Assembly: GCA_938016265.1 (NCBI GenBank)
Contig: CALLWB010000132.1
Location: 1 to 35,017, forward strand
Length of the DNA: 35,017 nucleotides
Source of the DNA: an uncultured Saprospiraceae bacterium
GTDB taxonomy: Bacteria; Bacteroidota; Bacteroidia; Chitinophagales; Saprospiraceae
Direction: 5' to 3'
Below are positions 1 to 7,735 of the stretch, in pieces; the first letter of the stretch is position 1; every line of letters begins with the position of its first letter. Both the position numbers and the translations under genes were made by a program. The notes under the pieces were generated by a model, which had not been told where the DNA came from, did no database searches, and saw only the letters and a program-made list of their open reading frames with translations.

Positions 1-172
1 GGTTTTTATTCTTAACAATATCAATAGAACCTTTGAAAAGAATATTTATGTCATAATTTGAATACCTATTCATAGAGAGAGAATTATTGGGTATCGAATT
101 TTCTTCTTTTTGTGAGCAACCAACGTTTGTAAAAAAAACCAATAGTCCAATTAACAAGATAATTTGTTTCAT
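1..172 (-). CDS. N-terminal part of a putative lipoprotein (truncated by window edge)
   Basis: Reading the minus strand from the ATG at 172-170 gives an open frame to the window edge, so only the first 57 codons are present. The start is MKQIILLIGLLVFFTNVGCS: a charged N-terminus, a hydrophobic stretch, then Cys19 preceded by Val-Gly, which fits a lipoprotein signal peptide with acylation at Cys19. The following residues are polar and low in complexity (KEENSIPNNS). Nothing identifies a function. It is the last minus-strand gene before the TPR gene start further right and may be a separate transcript, because about 80 bp separate the two. Confidence 0.6.
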   Translation of the reverse strand, partial: MKQIILLIGLLVFFTNVGCSQKEENSIPNNSLSMNRYSNYDINILFKGSIDIVKNKN

Positions 173-255
173 GCAATTAACATTTATAAAAGACTACGTC
201 TTGGTCAGCCATGCGATCTTAAACAAATATAGATAAATTCTTAATTGCGCTTGTT

Positions 256-594
256 TTACTCGAAGTCCTCGTCATCGCCGAGGCTCATTTTGGCTCCTGC
301 AAGTTCGCTAAGGGCGTGGTGATCGCCTACTTTTTTGGTGACTTCAATACCTTCTTTGTAAATGGCGAAGGCTTTGGCGGGTTGTTCTAGTTGTTCATAG
401 AGTTTTCCGAGGTGGTAGTAAGTACCGACGTACTCGGGTTCGTTTGATTTTATTTTCTGGTAATAAGTAAGGGCGGTAGGCAGGTCATTGAGCCCTTCAT
501 ATTCTTTGGCTACTGCAAATAGAAGGAAGGAATCTTCAGGGGATTCAGCTAGGAATTGTAGGAGTTGTTCTAATCTTGGAGAGGTTGTGCTCAT
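256..594 (-). CDS. small TPR-repeat protein
   Basis: A 112-residue protein with no signal peptide or membrane segment. Roughly two tetratricopeptide units can be seen: residues about 18-50 (FAVAKEYEGLNDLPTALTYY) and 52-86 (GTYYHLGKLYEQLEQPAKAF), with the usual small/aromatic pattern (A-x-x-Y-x-x-L, P-x-x-A). The tail is acidic (GDDEDFE). TPR units form helical hairpins that bind partner proteins, so a cytosolic scaffold or adaptor role is likely, but the partner cannot be read from the sequence. The start is the only in-frame ATG that keeps the first helix. It stands alone between two short intergenic gaps. Confidence 0.75.
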   Translation of the reverse strand: MSTTSPRLEQLLQFLAESPEDSFLLFAVAKEYEGLNDLPTALTYYQKIKSNEPEYVGTYYHLGKLYEQLEQPAKAFAIYKEGIEVTKKVGDHHALSELAGAKMSLGDDEDFE

Positions 595-816
595 TTGGTA
601 AAATTCGTAAAAAAAAGGGGATTTGTTGTTTATTTTTGGAAAAAATATATTTGTTAGGTTGGGAATTGGTCAATTTTATTGGACTGATGTGTTTATTGAA
701 AGCAGAGGCGCCGTGTCACTGAGATTTTAACCGGACCCCATTGAACCATTTGAGGTCATAAAAAATCATGATTTAAGTAAGTAAACACTGAGGAACTTCG
801 ATTCTCTTCTTTCTAC

Positions 817-1194
817 TTATTTATTACTATTACTATACAAAGCCAACCCAATTAGTAAAATAATTATAGCAAAAACATCCACTTTCATTATTTTCTGCAA
901 TTCAGCATTTACTTCCCCATTCACAAGTTTCAAAAGAATTATAAAAGAAACCATACTGATCAACCCAATAATCACTGCCAATGAATAGTACTTTTTAGTT
1001 ATTGCGGAATAAATCATTACTCCACCTACAATGCCAAACAACACGGCCCGATGCCTCAGCAGCAATTCATAACTGGCATCTGGGATTTCGATTCCATAAG
1101 AACTCTTCATCTTATTGGGAAGAAACGCTAAGAAGGAAGGAAGCAGATTTATAATCCCTGCGATAGCCAGACAACATCTAAATACAAGTTCCAT
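817..1194 (-). CDS. small four-helix membrane protein of unknown function
   Basis: A 125-residue protein with four predicted membrane segments: about residues 3-24, 48-65, 69-90 and 103-121. Between the first two lies a conserved-looking LLLRHRAVLFGIVGG stretch. From memory, proteins of this size and pattern occur widely in bacteria and are sometimes labelled 'phosphopantetheine adenylyltransferase', a label that makes no sense for a four-helix membrane protein and should not be transferred. No catalytic residues are evident. The gene stands alone; about 220 bp separate it from the TPR gene and about 370 bp from the divergent etfB. Confidence 0.7.
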   Translation of the reverse strand: MELVFRCCLAIAGIINLLPSFLAFLPNKMKSSYGIEIPDASYELLLRHRAVLFGIVGGVMIYSAITKKYYSLAVIIGLISMVSFIILLKLVNGEVNAELQKIMKVDVFAIIILLIGLALYSNSNK

Positions 1195-1561
1195 GATTGA
1201 CTGATTTTTTGTTTTTTAATGGCATAATTTAATGCTAAACTGAATATTATTCAATTTTATGAACCTTTAGTTCCTACCAATCCGTCTGCAAAAATCCAAT
1301 CTTCACGCTCGTCCCAGGGAGCAAGGCTGCCTTGGAGTTGGAAATAGATCTATTTCTATTTTGTTAGGTAGAATTTGCAAAACAGGCAAAGATTCCCAAA
1401 ATTTTACAAGCACAATTAGAAACTAACACCACAAACAAACTCAAAATTCACCAGAATTCAGTAATTCTGCGAACACTTACTTCCTATTTCCAACTTGAAT
1501 CATTACCTTTGCGCATGAATTTTCAAAAATTATTGAAAACTTAATAAATAAGAGATTAGAT
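1195..1561. other. 367-bp divergent intergenic region upstream of etfBA, rich in palindromes
   Basis: No gene is visible. The stretch holds a perfect 16-bp palindrome at 1341-1356 (GAAATAGATCTATTTC), a 7-bp stem with 4-base loop at 1452-1469 (CAGAATT-cagt-AATTCTG), and a 12-bp inverted repeat pair, AGTTGGAAATAG at 1336-1347 and CTATTTCCAACT at 1484-1495. The second arm ends just before the candidate -7 box of etfB. These could be operator sites for the divergent genes; no specific regulator can be named. Confidence 0.4.
1504..1511 (+). promoter_or_regulatory. candidate Bacteroidota -7 box for etfBA
   Basis: TACCTTTG matches the Bacteroidota -7 consensus TAnnTTTG exactly and lies 50 bp before the etfB ATG. 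At the expected -33 distance (20 bases upstream) the sequence is TTC rather than TTG, so only half of the motif is good. Transcription would start near 1515, giving a leader of roughly 45 bases. Confidence 0.5.
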
Positions 1562-2305
1562 ATGAAGTTACTCGTTTGTGTTAGTAAAACACCGGATACA
1601 ACAACTAAAATCTCCTTCACAGACAACGATACGAACTTTAATACCCAAGGCGTTCAGTTCATTATGAATCCCTACGACGAATGGTATGCTTTAGTACGTG
1701 CGTTGGAACTTAAGGAGCAGTTAGGCACAGGAACCGTCACTATTATTAATGTAGGACCAGCTGCCAACGATACCGTGATCAGAAAAGGATTGGCCATTGG
1801 AGCAGATGATGCTGTCAGAATTGACGCAGAACCAACCAGCGGTTACTTTACGGCTAAACAAATCGCAGAATATGCGAAAGCCCAAGGTTTTGATATGGTT
1901 TTTTTAGGAAAAGAAACCATCGATTATAACGGAGCAGAAGTCGGAGCCATGGTCGCAGAAATGCTGGATATGCCGTTCATTTCTTTTGCAACATCGATGG
2001 AAGTTAGCGGCAACACCGCTACCATCGCTAGAGACATCGAAGGTGGGGAGGAAATACTAGAAGTAGACACTCCATTCGTAGTCAGCGCCGCCAAAGGAAT
2101 GGCAGAGCAGCGAATACCAAACATGAGAGGGATAATGACCGCAAAGCGCAAACCGCTTAATGTGGTGCCTGCTGTCGCAGTAGAAGATCCGGTTACCATT
2201 TCCAAATATACTTTACCACCTGCAAAAACAGATTGCAAATACGTGGATTCTGATAACATGGAAGAACTGGTAGCACTATTACATAACGAAGCAAAAGTAT
2301 TATAA
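1562..2305 (+). CDS. etfB: electron transfer flavoprotein beta subunit
   Basis: A 247-residue protein of normal length for EtfB. It starts MKLLVCVSKTPDT and carries the AANDTVIRKGLAIGADDAVR region that binds the AMP cofactor in this family, followed by YDEWYALVRALELKEQ and the late segment SAAKGMAEQRIPNMRGIM typical of EtfB. Together with EtfA it forms the soluble FAD-containing heterodimer that takes electrons from acyl-CoA and related dehydrogenases and passes them to ETF:quinone oxidoreductase. The stop is followed after 3 bases by the etfA start, so the pair is one operon. A 3-hydroxyacyl-CoA dehydrogenase gene lies in the same window (21468), consistent with fatty-acid or amino-acid catabolism, but it is not linked in an operon. 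Confidence 0.95.
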   Translation: MKLLVCVSKTPDTTTKISFTDNDTNFNTQGVQFIMNPYDEWYALVRALELKEQLGTGTVTIINVGPAANDTVIRKGLAIGADDAVRIDAEPTSGYFTAKQIAEYAKAQGFDMVFLGKETIDYNGAEVGAMVAEMLDMPFISFATSMEVSGNTATIARDIEGGEEILEVDTPFVVSAAKGMAEQRIPNMRGIMTAKRKPLNVVPAVAVEDPVTISKYTLPPAKTDCKYVDSDNMEELVALLHNEAKVL

Positions 2306-2308
2306 TAT

Positions 2309-3268
2309 ATGGCAATTCTAATATACGCTGCTAGCACAGAAGGGAAACTGAAAAAAGGTGCATTCGAAGCAGTAACTTATGGATACAGAACTGCGCAGGC
2401 GCTAGGCACGGAAGCTATTGCTATCGTACTTGGTTCTGCCGAAAACCCAGGGCAACTTGGTAAATTCGGAGCAGCTAAGGTTATTCATGTAAATGATTCA
2501 AATCTTGACAATTTCGATAGTCAAACACATACCAATGTATTGGCACAAGCAGCCGAAAAATTAGGCGCAGACGTTATTATCTGTTCTCATGATTCTGCTG
2601 GAAAATCAATACTTGGGAGACTTTCTGCGAAACTAAATGCAGGTTCTGTTTCTGGTGTAAACTCCGTACCATCAGGTGGTGGAGAATTCTCCGTAAGCAA
2701 AAATGTATTTTCTGGTAAAGCAGTCGCTGAATATACGATCAAGTCAGCAAACAAAGTACTTAGCGTAATGGGGAACACCTTCCCTCCTGAAGAAGTTGGA
2801 AGCGACGTCACTCCTGAGTCTTTAGACGTAACGGTCCCTGCAAACAGAATCCGTGTGAAAGAAGTAAAAACGGTAAAAGGTACCGTACCACTTCCAGAAG
2901 CCGAACTAGTAGTTTCTGCTGGTAGAGGAATGAAAGAACCAGGCAACTGGGGAATCATCGACGAATTGGCGGATATCATCGGAGCGACAACTGCTTGCTC
3001 GCGTCCAGTAGCTGATTCTGGTTGGAGACCTCACCACGAGCATGTCGGACAAACAGGCGTAGCCATTCGTCCAAACTTGTACATTGCTATTGGGATCTCT
3101 GGTGCTATTCAGCACTTAGCAGGAGTCAATCAAAGTAAAACCATCGTTGTCATCAACAAAGACCCGGAAGCGCCTTTCTTTAAGGCAGCAGACTACGGTG
3201 TTGTTGGGGACTTGTTTGACGTGGTTCCAAAATTGACGGCTGCAATTCGCAACCACAAAGCAAACTAA
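2309..3268 (+). CDS. etfA: electron transfer flavoprotein alpha subunit
   Basis: A 319-residue protein, the usual EtfA length. The C-terminal FAD domain is unmistakable: SAGRGMKEPGNWGIIDELAD, then ACSRPVADSGWRPHHEHVGQ, TGVAIRPNLYIAIGISGAIQ, and the terminal INKDPEAPFFKAADYGVVGD. These segments bind the FAD isoalloxazine, pyrophosphate and adenosine parts in known structures. The N-terminal domain (about 1-190) is the EtfB-like fold that contacts the beta subunit. The ATG lies 3 bases after the etfB stop, indicating translational coupling. A strong terminator follows. Confidence 0.95.
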   Translation: MAILIYAASTEGKLKKGAFEAVTYGYRTAQALGTEAIAIVLGSAENPGQLGKFGAAKVIHVNDSNLDNFDSQTHTNVLAQAAEKLGADVIICSHDSAGKSILGRLSAKLNAGSVSGVNSVPSGGGEFSVSKNVFSGKAVAEYTIKSANKVLSVMGNTFPPEEVGSDVTPESLDVTVPANRIRVKEVKTVKGTVPLPEAELVVSAGRGMKEPGNWGIIDELADIIGATTACSRPVADSGWRPHHEHVGQTGVAIRPNLYIAIGISGAIQHLAGVNQSKTIVVINKDPEAPFFKAADYGVVGDLFDVVPKLTAAIRNHKAN

Positions 3269-3282
3269 ACGTTATAATAAAT

Positions 3283-3328
3283 AAGGACTGGTTTTTGATT
3301 GTTGGAAACCAGTCCTTATATCTTTTTT
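3283..3328 (+). terminator. intrinsic terminator after etfA
   Basis: A perfect 12-bp stem (AAGGACTGGTTT at 3283-3294 with AAACCAGTCCTT at 3306-3317), an 11-base loop, then ATATCTTTTTT. It begins 15 bases after the etfA stop and should end the etfBA transcript. Confidence 0.9.
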
Positions 3329-3429
3329 ACAAAACTAATTGACCATTCGTTTTTCTAAAAAGATGTTTTTATATTGAATTGAAAAGATATTCGTAGAACC
3401 GAATAATTAATAAAATCTATCATTTAATT

Positions 3430-4014
3430 ATGAAGAAAATTGAGCTGGAAATTGTTGCTCTTTCTCATAGTACTACTGCCTCTCCAAACTACGCTGTAGT
3501 ACTTGGTGAACAAGATGGTGCAAGAAGACTTCCTATTGTAATTGGTGGTCCTGAAGCTCAAGCTATTGCTGTTGCAATGGAACGGCTCAACCCTACCCGA
3601 CCGCTGACGCACGATCTGATGAAAAATGTGCTTCAAACATTTACCATTGAACTGCAAGAAATCATTATAAGCAATCTACTCGATGGGATTTTTTATGCCC
3701 GACTTATTTGCCTTGCAAATGGCGAAGTGGTAGAGATTGATTCCCGTACCTCTGATGCCCTTGCCCTGGCCGTCCGTTTTGAATGCCCGATCTATACGTA
3801 TGAATTTATCCTTGATGCCGCTGGTGTTGTTCTGGAAGATTCCGAGCCAAAAAGAAAACGAAAAGATAGAGTAAAAAGCACGCCTAAAAGTGGCTACACG
3901 CATTATAGTCTTGAAGAACTGCACAAAATCTTAAATGACGTGCTTAGTGATGAAGATTATGAAAAAGCCGCCGAAGTAAGAGACGAAATCAAAAAAAGGG
4001 AAACCGGCGTTTAG
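3430..4014 (+). CDS. bifunctional nuclease (BFN/DUF151) family protein with C-terminal UVR-like motif
   Basis: A 194-residue protein. Residues about 1-135 form a BFN/DUF151 domain: VVLGEQDGARRLPIVIGGPE, then MERLNPTRPLTHDLMKNVLQ, and the conserved DSRTSDALALAVRFECPIYT. Residues about 155-190 (YSLEELHKILNDVLSDEDYE, KAAEVRDEIKKRE) match the helical hairpin of the UvrB/UvrC interaction motif. This fusion is common in Bacteroidota. Plant relatives have been reported to have RNase and DNase activity, but the biochemical role in bacteria is not settled. A linker rich in Lys/Arg (KRKRKDRVK) joins the two parts. folD starts 18 bp downstream on the same strand, so they are probably co-transcribed. Confidence 0.85.
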   Translation: MKKIELEIVALSHSTTASPNYAVVLGEQDGARRLPIVIGGPEAQAIAVAMERLNPTRPLTHDLMKNVLQTFTIELQEIIISNLLDGIFYARLICLANGEVVEIDSRTSDALALAVRFECPIYTYEFILDAAGVVLEDSEPKRKRKDRVKSTPKSGYTHYSLEELHKILNDVLSDEDYEKAAEVRDEIKKRETGV

Positions 4015-4032
4015 CCATAGCCAAATAGATTC

Positions 4033-4914
4033 ATGAAATTAATCGATGGAAAGGGGTTAGCTCATACAATTAAAGAAGAAATTGCTGTTGAGGTAGCTGC
4101 GATAAAGGAAAAAGGTGGGAAAATTCCTCACCTTGCTGCTGTATTGGTAGGAGATGATCCTGCAAGTGCGTCTTATGTTCGCAATAAGGTCAGAAGCTGC
4201 GACCAATGCGGTTTTCAATCCACCCTCATCAGAAAAGATTCATCTACTACCGAGGAAGCATTACTAGGAATAATCGAAGGGCTCAATGAAGATCCTGACA
4301 TCGATGGATTCATTGTCCAACTGCCTTTGCCCAAACACATCAACGAAGAAAATGTCACGTTGGCTATCGACCCTAAAAAAGATGTCGACGGTTTTCATCC
4401 GACGAATTTTGGTCGCATGGCGCTAGGACTTCCTTCCTATTTGCCAGCCACTCCATTTGGAATTGTACAGATGTTGGACCGCTATGGGATCGAAACCTCT
4501 GGTATGCATTGCGTTGTGGTAGGAAGAAGTAACATCGTAGGAACACCAATGAGTATTCTGCTTTCAAGAAAAGCAAAAGTTGGTAACTGTACCGTCACAC
4601 TAACACATAGTAGAACACGCGATCTTTCCGCAGAGACACTACGAGCGGATATAGTGATCGCAGCCATTGGAATTCCTAATTTTATTGGTGCAGACATGGT
4701 CAAAGAAGGGGCAATTGTTATTGATGTTGGAATCAATCGTGTAGATGCCCCAGAACGGAAAAGAGGCTACAAATTGGTCGGCGATGTCGATTTTGATGCC
4801 GTTGCACCCAAGTGTAGTTTCATCACTCCTGTCCCAGGTGGTGTAGGCCCTATGACCGTGACCTCCTTGTTGCTAAACACCTTGAAATCCAGCAAACGAG
4901 AGATCTACGGCTAG
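4033..4914 (+). CDS. folD: bifunctional methylenetetrahydrofolate dehydrogenase / methenyltetrahydrofolate cyclohydrolase
   Basis: A 293-residue FolD of standard length. It interconverts 5,10-methylene-, 5,10-methenyl- and 10-formyl-tetrahydrofolate in the cytosol, using NAD(P). Visible hallmarks are ASASYVRNKVRSC (the Tyr-x-x-x-Lys catalytic pair), the substrate segment DGFIVQLPLPKHI, DPKKDVDGFHP, the dinucleotide-binding loop VVVGRSNIVGTPMSILL and the terminal PVPGGVGPMTVTSLL. It follows the BFN gene by 18 bp, and its TAG stop overlaps the GTG start of the next gene by one base, so three genes likely share one transcript. Nothing in the sequence explains why a folate enzyme is coupled to the membrane protein that follows. 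Confidence 0.95.
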   Translation: MKLIDGKGLAHTIKEEIAVEVAAIKEKGGKIPHLAAVLVGDDPASASYVRNKVRSCDQCGFQSTLIRKDSSTTEEALLGIIEGLNEDPDIDGFIVQLPLPKHINEENVTLAIDPKKDVDGFHPTNFGRMALGLPSYLPATPFGIVQMLDRYGIETSGMHCVVVGRSNIVGTPMSILLSRKAKVGNCTVTLTHSRTRDLSAETLRADIVIAAIGIPNFIGADMVKEGAIVIDVGINRVDAPERKRGYKLVGDVDFDAVAPKCSFITPVPGGVGPMTVTSLLLNTLKSSKREIYG

Positions 4915-5741
4915 TGTCTCCTTCCATAAAAGCATTGTTCCCTACCCTATTGATGGCCTTTCTTTTGGTCTTTCTGCAACACTTTGCTCCTTCCAACTTT
5001 TGGCAAGGCTGGTACATTCAGGCAAATTCCTTTGATTATTATTGTGAATTGGTCAAACCTGTTTCTTTTTTCCGGGAGCCGATTAGTGCTTGGTCCAACT
5101 TGATCTACTGGTATTTTGGATGGTGGATTTTGTTAGATTTGAAAACGCCATTGCAAGGGAGTTTGTTTACGGCCAATCCTTGGTATCGGATTTTTTTCGG
5201 CGTGGTTTTTTTATTTATGTTTGGCGGGAGTCTGTTTTTTCATGCCTCGATGACCAGCGTTTCTATTGCGGTTGATATGTCTGGGGTTTATGCTTTTTGT
5301 CTGTTACCTGTGTTCCTGAGTCTTCATCGTTGGTATAATTTTAAAACCTATGGTAGGTCTGATGTTGGATCTTCTGTTTTTGTTTTACTTACGTTAATGC
5401 TGGTGATTGGGATCGCTGGCGTCCTTGGATTTTGGGAAGACTCGTTTAATTCCATTCCTGTATTGATATTTGCTTTGTTTTTGAATGGTTTGCTTATTGG
5501 TTTAACTGAATGGCGGTTTAGTAGTAGTTCGGAGGAAAAGTCTATGGTCAAGTGGGTGTTTATTTCTCTGGTGAGCTTTGCGCTGGCTGCTGTTGCTTGG
5601 ATTGTTGATCGGTATCGGGTTTATTGCGAGCCGGAGGGTTGGTTGCACGGGCATGCGTTTTGGCATGTGTTTGCGGGGGTCGCTGTTTTTTGTTTGTTCT
5701 TGTATTTTAGAGGAGAGCGAACAAAAAGCATTACGAATTAG
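4914..5741 (+). CDS. ceramidase-like (CREST superfamily) integral membrane hydrolase
   Basis: A 275-residue protein with about seven membrane segments. It carries the spaced residue set of alkaline ceramidases: Ser106-x3-His110 (GGSLFFH), Asp121 eleven residues later (VDMSG), and a last-helix His247-x3-His251 (HAFWH). In human ACER3 the corresponding set is Ser77, His81, Asp92 and His217/His221, with the same Ser-His and His-Asp spacing. An N-terminal DYYCE...EPISAWSNL region resembles the calcium-binding start of those enzymes. Likely role: hydrolysis of an amide-linked lipid, for example a sphingolipid or another acyl-amide lipid; the substrate is inference. The GTG start overlaps the folD stop by one base (translational coupling). 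I found no terminator directly after it. Confidence 0.7.
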   Translation: MSPSIKALFPTLLMAFLLVFLQHFAPSNFWQGWYIQANSFDYYCELVKPVSFFREPISAWSNLIYWYFGWWILLDLKTPLQGSLFTANPWYRIFFGVVFLFMFGGSLFFHASMTSVSIAVDMSGVYAFCLLPVFLSLHRWYNFKTYGRSDVGSSVFVLLTLMLVIGIAGVLGFWEDSFNSIPVLIFALFLNGLLIGLTEWRFSSSSEEKSMVKWVFISLVSFALAAVAWIVDRYRVYCEPEGWLHGHAFWHVFAGVAVFCLFLYFRGERTKSITN

Positions 5742-5802
5742 ACATTTTGCCTTCAGGAGGATATGCGATCCTACTAAGTGTTGTATCCATATACCTTTTT
5801 CT

Positions 5803-6753
5803 TTATTTCTTTAATCTGTTTTTCCTCAATGCAATAGATTTTTGCTTGATCCATTGGATTGAAATATCAACTGGAGCTGTTATACTTGCATAAACAGTGT
5901 TGTGCCCTAATGCTGGAAACAAAGAATATTCAAAAGATTTCCCTTGAACTTTAAGTGCATTAAGCTGCTCTAAGCACATCTTTACTGGAATCTGTATATC
6001 TTGCTCACCAAAAAGCCAAAGACCTGGAATTGATAGTTCATTTAGTGCGACTTTAGGGTCAGTATCTATAAATTGATATTTGTCAGGATCATGGAGGGTG
6101 TGTTCTCGGGCATCCGCTTCGGTATGATTTTCCCAAAAATCAGTTCTGCCATTCGTATAAAATTGAAATCTAAGTTGTTCAAGGGTCGTAATTACTGGAC
6201 AACTAAAAAGAACCATGAACTCTATTTTATGGTTTTCCTTTGCTGCAATTGGAATTATCCAACCTGCCTGACTGACCCCCATAAGACCAATTGGTATATT
6301 TTGGGTTTGCTTTTTAAGTAGGTTCACGGCAGCACTTGCATCTTTTGCCAATAGAGTTAGATTGGTCGGATCAATATTGTTTGTCCCTACTTCAGGTCCA
6401 ACGTAAACGCCTTCTGATTCGCCAACTCCACGTTTGTCATAAGTGAACACTGAAATGTTATTTTTTGCCAAAAGTTCTGCAAGTTCGGTCATTCTAGGTA
6501 CGGGATCTGAACCATGAACCAAGACTACTGCAGCATGAGAATTTCTAGGCTTATAGATTGTTCCAGCAAGGCGCACTCCTTCACTTTTGAATAACACATT
6601 CTCCGTTTGTATTGAGTCTAAAGTTTGAGCATTAATTTGATTGGGAGGAATTAAGACAAGTGCCAGAAAAAAGCAAATTCCGAAATAAATGAGAACGCCT
6701 ACAGATCTATTCGTCGTTTTGACATTTGTTACCCTACAATTTCCTTTAGTCAT
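5803..6753 (-). CDS. secreted alpha/beta hydrolase (serine esterase/peptidase-like)
   Basis: A 316-residue protein. Residues about 18-42 form a signal anchor or signal peptide ending ...NQINAQ. The mature part is an alpha/beta hydrolase: VVLVHGSDPVPR (oxyanion region), FTYDKRGVGESEG, the nucleophile elbow GVSQAGW with Ser161, the acid region LWLFGEQDIQIP and the His region FPALGHNT. This matches the family often labelled dienelactone hydrolase, BAAT/acyl-CoA thioester or prolyl-oligopeptidase-like; the substrate is not predictable. It is likely periplasmic or outer-membrane associated. Its promoter is probably the TTG-N20-TTCCTTTG pair at 6793-6823. It is convergent with the ceramidase-like gene and downstream of the LytTR gene on the same strand, with 139 bp between. 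Confidence 0.85.
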   Translation of the reverse strand: MTKGNCRVTNVKTTNRSVGVLIYFGICFFLALVLIPPNQINAQTLDSIQTENVLFKSEGVRLAGTIYKPRNSHAAVVLVHGSDPVPRMTELAELLAKNNISVFTYDKRGVGESEGVYVGPEVGTNNIDPTNLTLLAKDASAAVNLLKKQTQNIPIGLMGVSQAGWIIPIAAKENHKIEFMVLFSCPVITTLEQLRFQFYTNGRTDFWENHTEADAREHTLHDPDKYQFIDTDPKVALNELSIPGLWLFGEQDIQIPVKMCLEQLNALKVQGKSFEYSLFPALGHNTVYASITAPVDISIQWIKQKSIALRKNRLKK

Positions 6754-6792
6754 AATATTTTCTTTTTGAAGTTTTCCCTGTTAAGTATTTGT

Positions 6793-6823
6793 CAAAGGAA
6801 AGTAGAAAATTATAACGCTACAA
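6793..6823 (-). promoter_or_regulatory. candidate promoter of the alpha/beta hydrolase gene
   Basis: On the minus strand, TTG (6823-6821), a 20-base spacer, then TTCCTTTG (6800-6793), one base off the -7 consensus TAnnTTTG. The leader would be about 36 bases. The -33 part lies in a 14-mer, TTGTAGCGTTATAA (6823-6810), that recurs on the plus strand at 32852-32865. Confidence 0.5.
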
Positions 6824-6892
6824 GAAAGAGTGACTAAAGGATAGATTTATTGATAAGTTGCTGCTTTTTAGGACTAAATAATATTTTTTGGG

Positions 6893-7735
6893 CTAAGTGG
6901 CTAAAGCAAATTTCACTGTTTTATAATAGGATTTGGATAATGGGATATTTAAATCGTCAAGATGAAATTCTATTATTGCATTTTGTGAATTTCCTTTTAT
7001 AGCTTTTATGGTTGAAATGTTTACTAGATAGGAACGATGAGATTTGTATAAAAATGGCGCTTGTTCACTTATTGCTTTTAATGTATTTCTAAATGTTTTA
7101 TGCTGTATCGTGTTGTCTTTTGAGTAAAATATTTTCACATAATTTTCAGACGCTTTAATAAATAATATCGCCTCTTTTTGAATTGTTATTTTTTCTCCCT
7201 TATTTATTCCACAGAACTCAATTTTACTCAAAGATTCAGGTGTAATCAATTCTCCAAATCTATTTCTGAAGTAGATGTAAAAAGGAAGAAGAATTAACAT
7301 TACAGGTATTATGGAATGTTGGAAAAACCAGAGTCCATGTTTTATGTATTCATACACACTATATTGGTAATTAAAAAAATCGTTGAGAAAGACTTGATTA
7401 TAAAAATGAATAGGCAAACTAGAAATAAATATAAAAGTAACAAATGAAACAATTTCAGTTTTAACACTCCATCTTTTTTCTTTGTAATTATACCACAGGT
7501 TTTCAATTCTTGTCCAAAATAAATATTCAAGGAGTAGTAATAAGCCAAAGCCAAAAAAAATTAAATACTTATGGTTCGACTCAAATCTATCAGTGCCAAA
7601 AGGCTGTAAGAAAATCATTATAAAAACAACTAACCCTCCTAATAAAGCACCTGTCAAAAATTGTTTTTTAAAACTATAATTGTACGGAATTTGTTTACCT
7701 AAAAATTCTAACAACTTAATTTTGTTTTCTTGCAT
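6893..7735 (-). CDS. membrane-bound LytTR-family transcription regulator
   Basis: 280 residues from the ATG at 7735-7733; a TTG nine bases upstream is in frame but less likely. Four membrane segments lie at about residues 20-47, 53-72, 92-115 and 133-155. The C-terminal 100 residues are a LytTR DNA-binding domain: KEAILFIKASENYVKIFY, HKTFRNTLKAISEQ, and the hallmark FLYKSHRSYLVNIS, then NIPLSKSYYKTVK. LytTR domains bind direct repeats in promoters. Unlike AlgR/AgrA-type regulators there is no receiver domain; this four-helix plus LytTR layout is frequent in Bacteroidota, and the membrane part is presumed to sense a signal. About 166 bp upstream of its start lies one copy of a dispersed repeat (7902-7978) in the same orientation. 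Confidence 0.85.
   Translation of the reverse strand: MQENKIKLLEFLGKQIPYNYSFKKQFLTGALLGGLVVFIMIFLQPFGTDRFESNHKYLIFFGFGLLLLLEYLFWTRIENLWYNYKEKRWSVKTEIVSFVTFIFISSLPIHFYNQVFLNDFFNYQYSVYEYIKHGLWFFQHSIIPVMLILLPFYIYFRNRFGELITPESLSKIEFCGINKGEKITIQKEAILFIKASENYVKIFYSKDNTIQHKTFRNTLKAISEQAPFLYKSHRSYLVNISTIKAIKGNSQNAIIEFHLDDLNIPLSKSYYKTVKFALAT

Noticed and set aside
763-774. Palindrome AAATCATGATTT between two minus-strand genes
   Set aside because: Only 12 bp of AT-rich sequence without loop or conserved context; expected by chance.
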